The translations under genes were made by a program, and so were the position numbers. Source: Phycisphaerales bacterium (GTDB lineage: Bacteria > Planctomycetota > Phycisphaerae > Tepidisphaerales > Tepidisphaeraceae). Taken from it: a DNA stretch of 64,000 bases. Of the stretch, positions 9,383-16,349 are shown piece after piece. The notes under the pieces were generated by a model. It did not search any database, was not told the origin of the DNA, and saw only the letters and a list, made by a program, of their open reading frames with translations. Numbering within the stretch: position 1 is the first letter of the stretch; each line of letters begins with the position of its first letter. The stretch covers positions 62,001-126,000 of the forward strand of contig JADLCB010000014.1 of NCBI GenBank assembly GCA_020847375.1, written 5' to 3'.

Positions 9383-9611
9383 GGTCGTGGTTTAATCCTT
9401 CTGGGTTGTGAGATCGAAGCGAACAGGATACGCGAAAAGTGCGTCGATGGACAAATCCGCGCTGTCGTGGAATTGAAGGGCCGTGGCGGAGGCAATTTCT
9501 GATCCAGCCAAATCGCAGAATAAGACGCAAAACCAAGGTGAAAAGCGGCCGGCATCACCAGTGGTTGGTGCGATTCGCCGATCCACCTTTGGGGAGGGTA
9601 GAAACGACTTT

Positions 9612-10667
9612 TTACACGACGCCGAGACGCTGGCGGATCAATTCCGCGCGGGCTGCACGGCGCATATCCCCTTCAAGTTTGCGACCGGCGTGTTTTTGCA
9701 GATGGGCGGGCTGGGTCAAAAGCACCAGTTCATTGACCGTCTTCAGATCGACGTTTTTGATCCGCCCGAGGTTGATACCCATGCGCAGATGCGAGAGAAG
9801 AAACAGCGTTTCTTCACTGGTCATCAACCGGGCTGATCGCAACAGGCCGACGGCGCGGTGCACCTTGTCGTCCAGCGCGATGGTGCGGTCGTTGAGCAGC
9901 GTGCGGCGGGCATGATGCTCATACTCGATGATTTTCGGGATCACCACATGCTTGAAATCACCGATGATTTCGTCCTCGGTTTTGCCGAGGGTTGTCTGAT
10001 TGGAAATCTGGTAAAAATCACCGGTGGCGTCGGTTCCCTCGCCGTAGAGACCGCGCACTGCCAGGCGCATTTCCTTGGCGGCGCGGAACACTTTTTCAAT
10101 TTCACCGGTCAGCTTCAACGCTGGCAGGTGCAGCATCACGCTGACGCGGATGCCCGTGCCCACGTTGGTCGGGCAGGCGGTCAGGTAGCCGAAGCGGGGG
10201 CTGAAGGCGAAATCAAGTTGGGCTTCAAGTTTGTCATCAACAGCGTTGATCTGCTCCCAGGCTTCATCCAGTTGCAACCCAGAGCGCAGCACCTGGATGC
10301 GCAGATGGTCTTCTTCATTGACCATGATCGAGATCGTTTCGCCACCGCCAATCGCCACGCCACGGGCGCCTTCGTTGGTGGCGTGCTGCTTGGAAATCAG
10401 ATGGCGCTCGACAAGAAGCTGACGATCCAGATCAGGGGCCTGAGCCAGATCAACGTACAGGGTTTTATCGGCAATGGCAGCTTCGAGGATGGTATCGCGG
10501 ATCCGGCGCTCCAGACGGGCACGGTCGGCGCGCGAACAGCGCGAGAGAAAATTAAAACCGTTGACGTTGCGCGCCAAACGGATGCGTGACGAGATGACCA
10601 CCTCGCTTAGCGGGCCACTGCCACGAAGCCATTCAGAGGCGGAATTGGTTAAATCGCTAAGCTTCAT
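9612..10667 (-). CDS. mcsB: Protein arginine kinase McsB
   Basis: Phosphorylates arginine residues. In Bacillus this marks proteins for ClpCP degradation. The phosphagen-kinase ATP-binding segments are visible: SSRIRLARN (26-34), NEEDHLR (117-123) and CPTNVGTG (165-172) with the reactive cysteine at 165. The N-terminal regulatory domain of creatine kinases is absent, as expected for McsB, and the length of 351 is typical. It sits 83 bp downstream of its activator mcsA. The Firmicute partners ctsR and clpC are not in the window. Confidence 0.93.
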   Translation of the reverse strand: MKLSDLTNSASEWLRGSGPLSEVVISSRIRLARNVNGFNFLSRCSRADRARLERRIRDTILEAAIADKTLYVDLAQAPDLDRQLLVERHLISKQHATNEGARGVAIGGGETISIMVNEEDHLRIQVLRSGLQLDEAWEQINAVDDKLEAQLDFAFSPRFGYLTACPTNVGTGIRVSVMLHLPALKLTGEIEKVFRAAKEMRLAVRGLYGEGTDATGDFYQISNQTTLGKTEDEIIGDFKHVVIPKIIEYEHHARRTLLNDRTIALDDKVHRAVGLLRSARLMTSEETLFLLSHLRMGINLGRIKNVDLKTVNELVLLTQPAHLQKHAGRKLEGDMRRAARAELIRQRLGVV

Positions 10668-10750
10668 AATTGTTTACGACCATTTCCCAACCGGTTACGT
10701 CTGCGATGACTGCTGGCGTTGGGCATTTGAATGCCACGATGCGCCCGTGT

Positions 10751-11254
10751 CTAGTCTTGCTCCTCAGCCAGTTTGATCTGGTCGCGCAGCTTGGCAGCCA
10801 GTTCGTAATTTTCCTTTTCCACGGCCTTGGCCAGCTCCTTGCGCAGGCGGACGAGGTCGGTTTTGTGCTTGACCGGCGGCATGCTGGCTCCACGGCGCAG
10901 CGGAGTTTTACCGACATGGTGCGTCGCGCCTTCGTGGGCACGTTGCAACAGTGGCGAAAGCTCCTGTTCAAACGCCTGATAATCCGCAGAGCAACCCAGC
11001 AACCCGTTTTTGCGAAATTCCTCCCAGGAAATACCACAATTTTCACAAACGGCAGTGGTGTCGCCTTTCTTATCCAGACCCGAATGAGCCATGACGAAAT
11101 TAGTCAGAAGTTCGTTGATCGGAAGGTGTCCCTTGGGGGAAAAATCTTCCAACGTGGAAGCGCATTCCTGGCAGAGATGTTTTTCGATCTTTTTTCCGTT
11201 CTTGATCTCGGTCAGGTGGACGGTCGCGGGTTTGTTGCAGTTGTCGCATTTCAT
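10751..11254 (-). CDS. mcsA: McsA-like zinc-binding activator of McsB
   Basis: Adaptor that activates McsB. It has two zinc knuckle regions. One is formed by CDNC (3-6) with CQEC (28-31), and the other by CENC (70-73) with a further Cys near 88. A UVR helical hairpin (LRKELAKAVEKENYELAAKLRDQIK) makes up the C-terminus. The order and the 167-residue length match McsA. It directly precedes mcsB on the same strand, which supports the assignment over other UvrB/UvrC-motif proteins. Confidence 0.88.
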   Translation of the reverse strand: MKCDNCNKPATVHLTEIKNGKKIEKHLCQECASTLEDFSPKGHLPINELLTNFVMAHSGLDKKGDTTAVCENCGISWEEFRKNGLLGCSADYQAFEQELSPLLQRAHEGATHHVGKTPLRRGASMPPVKHKTDLVRLRKELAKAVEKENYELAAKLRDQIKLAEEQD

Positions 11255-11348
11255 GGCTGACTCGATTCGCTGGGGCTAATCCTATTTGTCTTCAAAACTC
11301 CGGTCAACGAAACTTTCGCATATTCGCACCGCATCGCACCGTGATATT

Positions 11349-11711
11349 TTAGGGCAGGTAACGGGCGCAATTCCCGCTGGTTTCCCAAACTTCGACGGAT
11401 ACCAGTTGCACCTTGGCCGGCAGGCGAAGGTGCTTGCCCAGCGTCAGGGCGACATTTTCGGCTGTAGGGTTTATCGACTGAAAGTGGGTCTGGTCATTGA
11501 GATGGCTGTTATGCCAGCCGACCATGATCCGATCGACCCGTCGTTCCAGACTATGAAAATCCATGACAACACCAATGTCATCGAGCTGCGGCGCCTGAAC
11601 TGTTACACCAACACGCCAGTTGTGTCCGTGCAACGGTTCGAGCGAACCATTGTAAAGTTGAAGCTGGTGCGATGCGGAAAACGATCGGGTGATGGTGATC
11701 TGAAAAGGCAT
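11349..11711 (-). CDS. 6-pyruvoyl-tetrahydropterin synthase / QueD family protein
   Basis: T-fold enzyme acting on dihydroneopterin triphosphate. Members make tetrahydropterins, queuosine precursor or, in the PTPS-III group, the folate intermediate. The zinc ligands are present as SASHQL and HGHNW, and the C-terminal acidic motif is VSVEVWET. The catalytic Cys that QueD and PTPS-II carry four residues before HGH is not there. The segment reads SLEPLHGH, with a Glu close by, as described for PTPS-III. I start at the ATG at 11711 (120 residues, the family length), because the frame's earlier ATG adds a hydrophobic stretch with no homology. It is upstream of mcsA by 94 bp. Confidence 0.8.
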   Translation of the reverse strand: MPFQITITRSFSASHQLQLYNGSLEPLHGHNWRVGVTVQAPQLDDIGVVMDFHSLERRVDRIMVGWHNSHLNDQTHFQSINPTAENVALTLGKHLRLPAKVQLVSVEVWETSGNCARYLP

Positions 11712-11842
11712 AATCGTATGGATTGAGAAAATCAGCGAACGCGAGACGAAATTAAGCAAAAAAACAACAAAACGAGATTCGATTGAAAATTATTGTCGAA
11801 ACGGTCGAACTATTATAGACTGAGGAGCGTAATAATACCTCC

Positions 11843-12202
11843 GGGGGCGACCGGTTTCGACCGGATGGCTGCGGTGGTGGTGGCATGTCCAGGATGTCTC
11901 GTTGGCCTGGTAAAACATCGAGGCAAAAGATAACTGCTGAAACCAGCGATTATCAGTATGCAATGGCTGCCTAATTAAATAGGCAACCTCGGCACGATCG
12001 GGAGGCTTGTGACCGGTCGGCTGAACAAACGCAAGCTGGTTCTGTTGCTCGGCTGTTGGTGACAGGATGAGATGAAGACGGCTGGAAATTGTCGCAGGGT
12101 GTCGATCCTCGGCGGCAGTTTCGAGATTAAAAGAGCGACTAAACATGTAGAGGCTGCCATTCGGGTTATCTCGGGACGGGAGTTCGACTCTCCCCGCCTC
12201 CA
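11843..12202 (+). ncRNA. ssrA: Transfer-messenger RNA (tmRNA)
   Basis: The 5' end GGGGGCGACCGGTTTCGAC and the 3' end (T arm GGGAGTTCGACTCTCCC, then CGCCTCC and A) pair into a seven-base acceptor stem of tRNA-Ala type. The tag frame starts at the resume codon GCT (11936-11938) after TAACT and reads AETSDYQYAMAA before TAA at 11972-11974. With the charged alanine the tag is A-AETSDYQYAMAA. The terminal CCA is not encoded. Total length is 360 nt. tmRNA rescues stalled ribosomes together with SmpB, which is not in this window. Confidence 0.95.
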
Positions 12203-12213
12203 TTAAGGAGTTT

Positions 12214-12292
12214 GCAAGGGTATGGAATATTGCGGCAACTATTGGAAAGGTTGGCACTGACAATAGTTCCGCCGATTCCGAATTACCCTTGC
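12214..12292. repeat. 79-nt nested inverted repeat after tmRNA
   Basis: The outer arms GCAAGGGTA and TACCCTTGC, middle arms GGAAT and ATTCC, and inner arms GCGG(C)AACTATTG and CAATAGTTCCGC stack into one long imperfect hairpin with a 16-nt loop. It lies between the 3' end of tmRNA and the 3' end of umuC. There is no T run, so it is not an ordinary terminator. It may be a processing signal, a small RNA or a remnant of a mobile element. Confidence 0.6.
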
Positions 12293-12306
12293 GTGCTTCC
12301 AATTCA

Positions 12307-13578
12307 TCAGAACGCTGCCGATGCGACGGCAGCGGGCAACTCATTCCATTGCGTGGTGTATCGGGGCGAGCGCCGCTCGCTTTTCAAATGCCACGTTCGC
12401 GATGCATTCAGGACGAACGGTGACGATGAGGCAATGCGCAACATTCCCCGCCCGTGATCCCGGTTGATTCGATCCATCGCCATCATCAGCCGGTTCGTTT
12501 TTTCCCGGTCGGTCTGGTCGTAAAGGTGGGCTTGGGCTGCGGTACGCTTGCATAGTTCCGTCAGCAGCACGCCCGCCCGCCGGTATGAAAACTGGTGTCG
12601 GTAGATGCGATCCAGGCACAGCGCAGCGTAACGGGCAAGCTCGCGGCTGTCGTTTGTTGGCTCGAATCGGACAGTCCATGATGCGGCGTATTGCTCGGTG
12701 GGTGCGTGTCGGTCGGTCTGGATGAATGCCGCAAGTTCCCCGGTCGCCAGATCCTGCCGCCGGAGCTTCAGCGCCGCCTGCGAAGCAAACGTGACAAGCG
12801 CTTCATTCAGCGCGTCCCTGTCCCGCGTCAGTTGCCCGAACGAGCGCGAACAGCAGATGTTCTGTTTGTCCGGCGTCTCATGCTCAAGGGGGATGCACGA
12901 CTGGCCGCGAAGCTCATGGACGATGCGCAGGCCGACAACGCCGCAGACGCTGCGTACTTTGAACGGATCAGCGTCGCGGAGCTGAAGCGGCGTCCTTATC
13001 CCCAGCCTGTCCAGCCGCTTGATCGTGCCCAGCGATACGCCCCAGAGCTTGATCAGATCAACGCCCGACAGCGCCGCTGTGATCGTGTCCGGTTTGTCGA
13101 TGACATGCACGCCGGAGGGTTCTTTTTTCGCCAGATGATTTGCCAGTTTTGCGAGCGTCTTGCTTGGCCCGAACCCGACGGAGACGGGTAGCCCCGTCCA
13201 CTGCCTGACCGTGGCGCGAATATCGCGGCCCAGGTCAGACCACCCCGCGCCGCAGCGCCACCAGAGAAACGACTCATCGATGGAATAGACTTCCATATCA
13301 TCGGAGTACGTCCGCAGTACGGTCTGAAACCTTCGGCTCATGTCGTCATAAAGCGTGTAATTGCTGCTGAAAACAGCAATGTCATGTCGTTTGATCAACC
13401 CCCTGATCTGAAAGAAGGGTACGCCCATTGCGATACCGATCGCCCTGGCCTCTTTGGAACGGGCGACAACGCAGCCGTCGTTGTTCGATAGGACAATGAT
13501 CGGGCGACCTTCCAGGTCAGGTCGGAAAACCCGTTCGCAGGAGGCGTAGAAGGAATTGGCGTCGGACAGGGCGAACAT
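12307..13578 (-). CDS. umuC: Y-family DNA polymerase V catalytic subunit (UmuC-like)
   Basis: Translesion polymerase. The catalytic carboxylates are visible in [14 protein letters not shown] at the N-terminus and YSIDES (about 98-103). The helix-hairpin-helix and little-finger regions follow ([35 protein letters not shown]). The C-terminus matches the UmuC-specific domain, including the typical [21 protein letters not shown] weak clamp-binding candidate QAHLYD lies before it. Length is 423, the usual UmuC size. Its ATG overlaps the umuD stop codon (TAATG), so the two genes are translationally coupled. The gene lies next to the tmRNA gene, a common integration site, and may be acquired. Confidence 0.92.
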   Translation of the reverse strand: MFALSDANSFYASCERVFRPDLEGRPIIVLSNNDGCVVARSKEARAIGIAMGVPFFQIRGLIKRHDIAVFSSNYTLYDDMSRRFQTVLRTYSDDMEVYSIDESFLWWRCGAGWSDLGRDIRATVRQWTGLPVSVGFGPSKTLAKLANHLAKKEPSGVHVIDKPDTITAALSGVDLIKLWGVSLGTIKRLDRLGIRTPLQLRDADPFKVRSVCGVVGLRIVHELRGQSCIPLEHETPDKQNICCSRSFGQLTRDRDALNEALVTFASQAALKLRRQDLATGELAAFIQTDRHAPTEQYAASWTVRFEPTNDSRELARYAALCLDRIYRHQFSYRRAGVLLTELCKRTAAQAHLYDQTDREKTNRLMMAMDRINRDHGRGMLRIASSSPFVLNASRTWHLKSERRSPRYTTQWNELPAAVASAAF

Positions 13579-13889
13579 TAGAACCTCACGACGGCAGCGA
13601 CGACAACGCCGCAGACAACAGCAGACGCTGAACGCTTGAAGCGGCAGACAACAAACGCACCATCCGACTCGGCGACGACGAGTTTTCCCGGCGCCGGTCG
13701 GACGGAACGATCAACGACCAATAATGCGCCATCGCACAGGTGTTCGTCGATCAACTCGTCACCGACGACACGATAGAAGAATGTCGCTGCGGGGTTCTGC
13801 ACGCACAGGTCGTGAAGATTCAGCGGCTGATCTTCGTAACCCTCAGCCGCACTGGGAAAGCCCGCGTTAATGTGGCCGATAAGACGCAT
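13578..13889 (-). CDS. umuD: UmuD-like protein lacking the protease dyad
   Basis: In Pol V, UmuD cleaves itself to UmuD' when RecA is activated. This 103-residue protein aligns with UmuD from the cleavage-site motif (AGFPSAA, residues 9-15) through [17 protein letters not shown] and [12 protein letters not shown] to FVVCRF. The nucleophilic Ser of GDSM is Glu45 (GDEL) and the general-base Lys of FTVK is Cys82 (FVVC). The N-terminal arm before the scissile position is only nine residues. About 17 residues are missing before the last strand. No alternative upstream start exists before an in-frame stop. It is therefore probably a ready-made, non-cleaving UmuD' analogue. Confidence 0.8.
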   Translation of the reverse strand: MRLIGHINAGFPSAAEGYEDQPLNLHDLCVQNPAATFFYRVVGDELIDEHLCDGALLVVDRSVRPAPGKLVVAESDGAFVVCRFKRSASAVVCGVVVAAVVRF

Positions 13890-13895
13890 ATCGGC

Positions 13896-13924
13896 ATCAT
13901 ATGTTTGGGTATTGTACGGGTCAA
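13896..13924 (-). promoter_or_regulatory. Predicted promoter of umuDC, leaderless
   Basis: On the minus strand TTGACC (13919-13924) and TATGAT (13896-13901) are separated by 17 bases, close to sigma-70 consensus. The -10 box ends six bases before the umuD ATG, so transcription would start at or next to the start codon. No clear LexA-type operator was recognised around it. Confidence 0.5.
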
Positions 13925-13997
13925 GTTCGTAAGGCTTTTTTAACCATCAGTCCAATATAAGGCATTCGGCAGCGTGGCAATCGCAGCGGTCAGGGAG

Positions 13998-14200
13998 TGT
14001 TGTAAAGAAATAGAACGGCCATCTTTTCACTCAAGTAAAACGGTCATCATTCCAGGCACGTCCCATGTGTCTGTGGCGGCGGCGGCGGTCGCATCGCTTC
14101 CAGACGAATTGGCTCGTTATATTATAAGACATTGAACATTCATCCCTTCCGACCGATTTACCCCGCCAACAAGGATGACACTTTTATTTGGGCTTAACAG
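13998..14200. mobile_element. Decayed insertion-element remnant, copy A
   Basis: This AT-rich stretch shares several blocks in the same order with 42995-43213: TGTTGTAAAGAA, GGTCATCATTCCAG, CTTCCAGACGAAT, GACATT, CGACCGATTT and CCAACAAGGATGACA. Its ends resemble an inverted repeat. CTCAAGTAAAACGGTCATC on the left matches the reverse complement of the right end, GCCCAAATAAAAGTGTCATC, at most positions. No transposase frame survives. It is probably an internally deleted element, in a gap between umuD and the PEP-CTERM gene. Confidence 0.55.
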
Positions 14201-14240
14201 TGACAATTCTACTGGCGTACAAAAAATTCTGAGAATTTTC

Positions 14241-14268
14241 TTGACACCCAAAAAAAGTGTGCTATGTT
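14241..14268 (+). promoter_or_regulatory. Predicted sigma-70 promoter for the PEP-CTERM gene
   Basis: A perfect -35 TTGACA (14241-14246) is followed after 16 bases by TATGTT (14263-14268) with a TGC extension. Transcription would start near 14275, leaving an untranslated leader of about 300 nt before the gene. The operator-like repeats at 14271-14310 overlap the expected start point. Confidence 0.65.
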
Positions 14269-14270
14269 GA

Positions 14271-14310
14271 TATATGTTCACGTGATCACAAGTATATGTT
14301 CACGTGTTCA
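14271..14310. promoter_or_regulatory. Tandem operator-like sites (TATATGTTCACGTG x2)
   Basis: The 14-mer TATATGTTCACGTG occurs at 14271-14284 and again at 14293-14306, with a spacing of 22 bp or about two helical turns. Each copy contains the palindrome core CACGTG, and the first continues into TCACGTGA. The position just downstream of the -10 box is where a LacI- or GntR-type repressor would block transcription. No regulator gene is adjacent. Confidence 0.6.
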
Positions 14311-14417
14311 TTTTGGCGGAGTCGCTGCTTGGCAACGCGGGTTTGAGTAGAAATTCAGGCGGCGGTCAAGAAATTGGGTTACCGGCCATACGCCAATACC
14401 CATTCGGGCAGGATTTG

Positions 14418-14482
14418 AGTTTATTGAATTTTCCCGCTGCCTTCGGTTAATCACCGGAAGCGGCGCTTGAGAGGCAGGGTGG
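14418..14482. repeat. Hairpin repeat upstream of the PEP-CTERM gene
   Basis: A 65-nt stretch with GAATTTTCCCGCTGCCTTCGG near its start that recurs with few changes and in the same orientation at 15241-15304, directly after the same gene. The imperfect stem GCCTTCGG / CCGGAAGC encloses TTAATCA. Here it lies within the predicted 5' leader. Confidence 0.75.
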
Positions 14483-14581
14483 TCACGGCGCAAGCCTGTG
14501 GCCTACAAACTAAACCTTAACGCGCTTGCGGATGTTCCGTCGGCGTGGTTCAGTGAACTGCCTACACATAGGAGGCACATC

Positions 14582-15241
14582 ATGTTTCGGAGTGGTTTGG
14601 CTTTATCGGGATTGTCAGCCTTGGCTTTGGGCGCGGTCATTTTTGGTACGGGTGCCGCAGCTCATGCAGCGCCGATCACCATCGGCAATCACAGTTTTGA
14701 GGATTCCCCAAGGGTGGCTCGGATGGTGACATCGACTGATACGTGGACTGAGGATGCCGGGCAAGTTTATATATCCAATGGGGAGGTCGCACCGATCAAC
14801 GGGTATCAGGATGGGGCCACTGCGGTATGGATGCACGGCAGCTTTCTGAGCCAGTTCTCGCAGACGCTGAGCGCCAGCGTAGACACCAGCAAAACCTACG
14901 AGCTGAAATTCCTTGTTGGCTCTGATACCGGCGCCAATCCCACTGCCGGCGCCAACGACTATGAAGTGAGGCTGTATGCGGGTGGCAACCTAGTTGCGAC
15001 ATATGCTGAGCTCGCAAAGGATGTCCCGTATCAAGAGCTGCTCGACCGGACCTTGAGCTATACGCCGGCCATCTCGGATTCGGGTGCGCTCAAGATCGAA
15101 GTGGCGCTTACCAGCTCAGGCTCAGGTAGGAGCGTCATATTCGATAATTTCCGTCTGAATGAGATCCCCGAACCGGCATCACTGTCGATGCTGGGCTTGG
15201 GAGTCGGCGCGCTGTTGATGCGTCGTCGTCGCATGGCGTAA
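14582..15241 (+). CDS. PEP-CTERM sorted extracellular protein
   Basis: 219 residues. An N-terminal signal peptide (hydrophobic LALSGLSALALGAVIFG, cleavage near AHAAPI) precedes a beta-rich body. The body starts ITIGNHSFED and contains SQTLSASVDTSKTYELKFLVG, resembling carbohydrate-binding or jelly-roll modules of planctomycete secreted proteins. The C-terminus has the complete sorting signal: IPEPAS, a hydrophobic helix (LSMLGLGVGALLM) and RRRR. Exosortase presumably cleaves it at the PEP motif. The frame is open from a GTG at 14498, but AGGAGG six bases before the ATG at 14582 fixes the start. The promoter, tandem operators and duplicated hairpin suggest tightly controlled expression. No exosortase gene is in the window. 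Confidence 0.85.
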   Translation: MFRSGLALSGLSALALGAVIFGTGAAAHAAPITIGNHSFEDSPRVARMVTSTDTWTEDAGQVYISNGEVAPINGYQDGATAVWMHGSFLSQFSQTLSASVDTSKTYELKFLVGSDTGANPTAGANDYEVRLYAGGNLVATYAELAKDVPYQELLDRTLSYTPAISDSGALKIEVALTSSGSGRSVIFDNFRLNEIPEPASLSMLGLGVGALLMRRRRMA

Positions 15242-15304
15242 GTTTGTTGAATTTTCCCGCTGCCTCCGGTTAATCGCCGGAGGCGGCGCTTGCGATAGGG
15301 TGGG
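15241..15304. repeat. Hairpin repeat downstream of the PEP-CTERM gene
   Basis: Second copy of the 65-nt sequence at 14418-14482, beginning at the last base of the stop codon. The stem is perfect here (GCCTCCGG / CCGGAGGC around TTAATCG). No T run follows, so simple termination is not implied. Confidence 0.75.
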
Positions 15305-15442
15305 TCTTGATCCACCAGAGTGGTGTGGCGAGATAAATGATCAATTCTGTCTTTTTTTTCTGACTCAATATTTGGTGCGGATGTTGCTGGGTGCTGTCGC
15401 GGGGCGGGTGGGATCATCGTAACCTGGCAAGACCAATAAAAT

Positions 15443-15470
15443 GCCCCGGATGTGGGAGGACACCCAGGGC
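15443..15470 (-). terminator. Rho-independent terminator for the 26-residue protein
   Basis: Read on the minus strand, GCCCTGGGTGT and ACATCCGGGGC pair over 11 positions with two G-U pairs and a six-base loop, followed by ATTTTATT. It lies 79 bases after the small gene's stop codon. Confidence 0.65.
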
Positions 15471-15548
15471 TTCAGGGGGAGGGTAGGAGCCAGTTGTGAG
15501 TTGCAGCAGCTTAGCGCATGACCCGCTGCCTCACGATATTCGTTGTGT

Positions 15549-15629
15549 TTACTGCGCCGCCAGTAAAAGCCCTGCCAGGATCACATAGCTGATGATCGTT
15601 ATAACTTCGAGCGTTCCAATTCTTGCCAT
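15549..15629 (-). CDS. 26-residue single-span membrane protein
   Basis: A frame of 26 residues starts MARIGTLEV and continues as an uninterrupted hydrophobic helix (ITIISYVILAGLLLAA) before a final Gln. A full AGGAGG lies six bases before the ATG, and a terminator follows at 15443-15470, so it has the signals of a real transcription unit. It is too short for family recognition. Small single-span proteins of this kind often modulate a membrane partner, but none can be named here. The surrounding 300-bp gaps on both sides hold no other gene. Confidence 0.6.
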   Translation of the reverse strand: MARIGTLEVITIISYVILAGLLLAAQ

Positions 15630-15816
15630 CGTACGCCTCCTTCAGAACATTCATTAAGACACATCTGAAGGCGCTGCGTTAGTCTTAACCGCTGCGGCCG
15701 TAAGACTATTTCCACATCAGCCACTATTTGAAAAAAGATATTCTACGCCGATCGGGGATACGGATTGAGACGTAAATAATTGTTGAATAAAGAAATATGA
15801 TAATCGGCGAACGATT

Positions 15817-16230
15817 TTACCTGCCATGTAGTGCATTGGTCAGCAACTGGATGACCTCCGGCGAGCTGGTATCGCGCTTGCCAAACCCGCGAACGCCACC
15901 GACCTGTTGGGCAGCGGCCTGAGTTTCGTCGTAGTTGCTGATTATCATAAAACGCACCCTTGGCCAGGCGGTAGCCAACGTGGCGATGAGATCAACGCCT
16001 TCATCAGAATCATAACTGCGGCTTAATAAACGGTTTACCAGTACGAGATCAATTCCACGAGCCAGCTGCTCCAAGAGTTGCTGCTGACTGGTGATACGAA
16101 TCACCTCCGCACTGGCGTCGGCCTTGAGTATCGCGCGGCGCAGGGTGGCACTGTCGGTGTTGCAATGTCCGACCAGTAAAACTGTTTTTGTCCGCTGCTT
16201 GGCGCTGGATTTGGTCATACCCTGTTCCAT
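15817..16230 (-). CDS. Degenerate response-regulator receiver-like protein
   Basis: The 137 residues fit a receiver fold: TVLLVGHCNTD (strand 1), IDLVLVNRLL (strand 3), VRFMIISNYDE (strand 4) and RGFGKRD (strand 5 with Lys). The acidic pair after strand 1 is not conserved, and the phospho-acceptor position in LVNR is Asn instead of Asp. Phosphotransfer is therefore unlikely. The frame extends to an ATG at 16293. I prefer 16230, where AGGGGAAC lies about 9 bases upstream. No output domain or neighbouring kinase is seen. Confidence 0.6.
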   Translation of the reverse strand: MEQGMTKSSAKQRTKTVLLVGHCNTDSATLRRAILKADASAEVIRITSQQQLLEQLARGIDLVLVNRLLSRSYDSDEGVDLIATLATAWPRVRFMIISNYDETQAAAQQVGGVRGFGKRDTSSPEVIQLLTNALHGR

Positions 16231-16349
16231 GGTTTTGAGTTCCCCTGGTTGGGAATTATAGGCGGCAATGATCAATGAAAGTCTGGGCCGCATTATCAGA
16301 ACCGCGCGCCACTAAACAAGATTGCATCGGTCTGCTCTAATATATTGAA

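Noticed and set aside
8639-9502. 287-residue open frame antisense to purH
   Set aside because: It lies wholly opposite the conserved purH coding region and its 5' end, has no ribosome site, and shows no domain; it is a codon-bias shadow.
12214-12292. Nested hairpin considered as an integron attC site
   Set aside because: The ends do not show the RYYYAAC and GTTRRRY core sites, and no integrase or cassette array is nearby.
11790-12344. 184-residue frame over the tmRNA on the minus strand
   Set aside because: It is the complement of a structural RNA and contains no domain.
14271-14310. GTTC-containing repeats considered as LexA boxes
   Set aside because: The spacing GTTC-N4-GTTC fits neither the GAAC-N4-GTTC nor the GTTC-N7-GTTC type, and the sites face the PEP-CTERM gene and not umuD.
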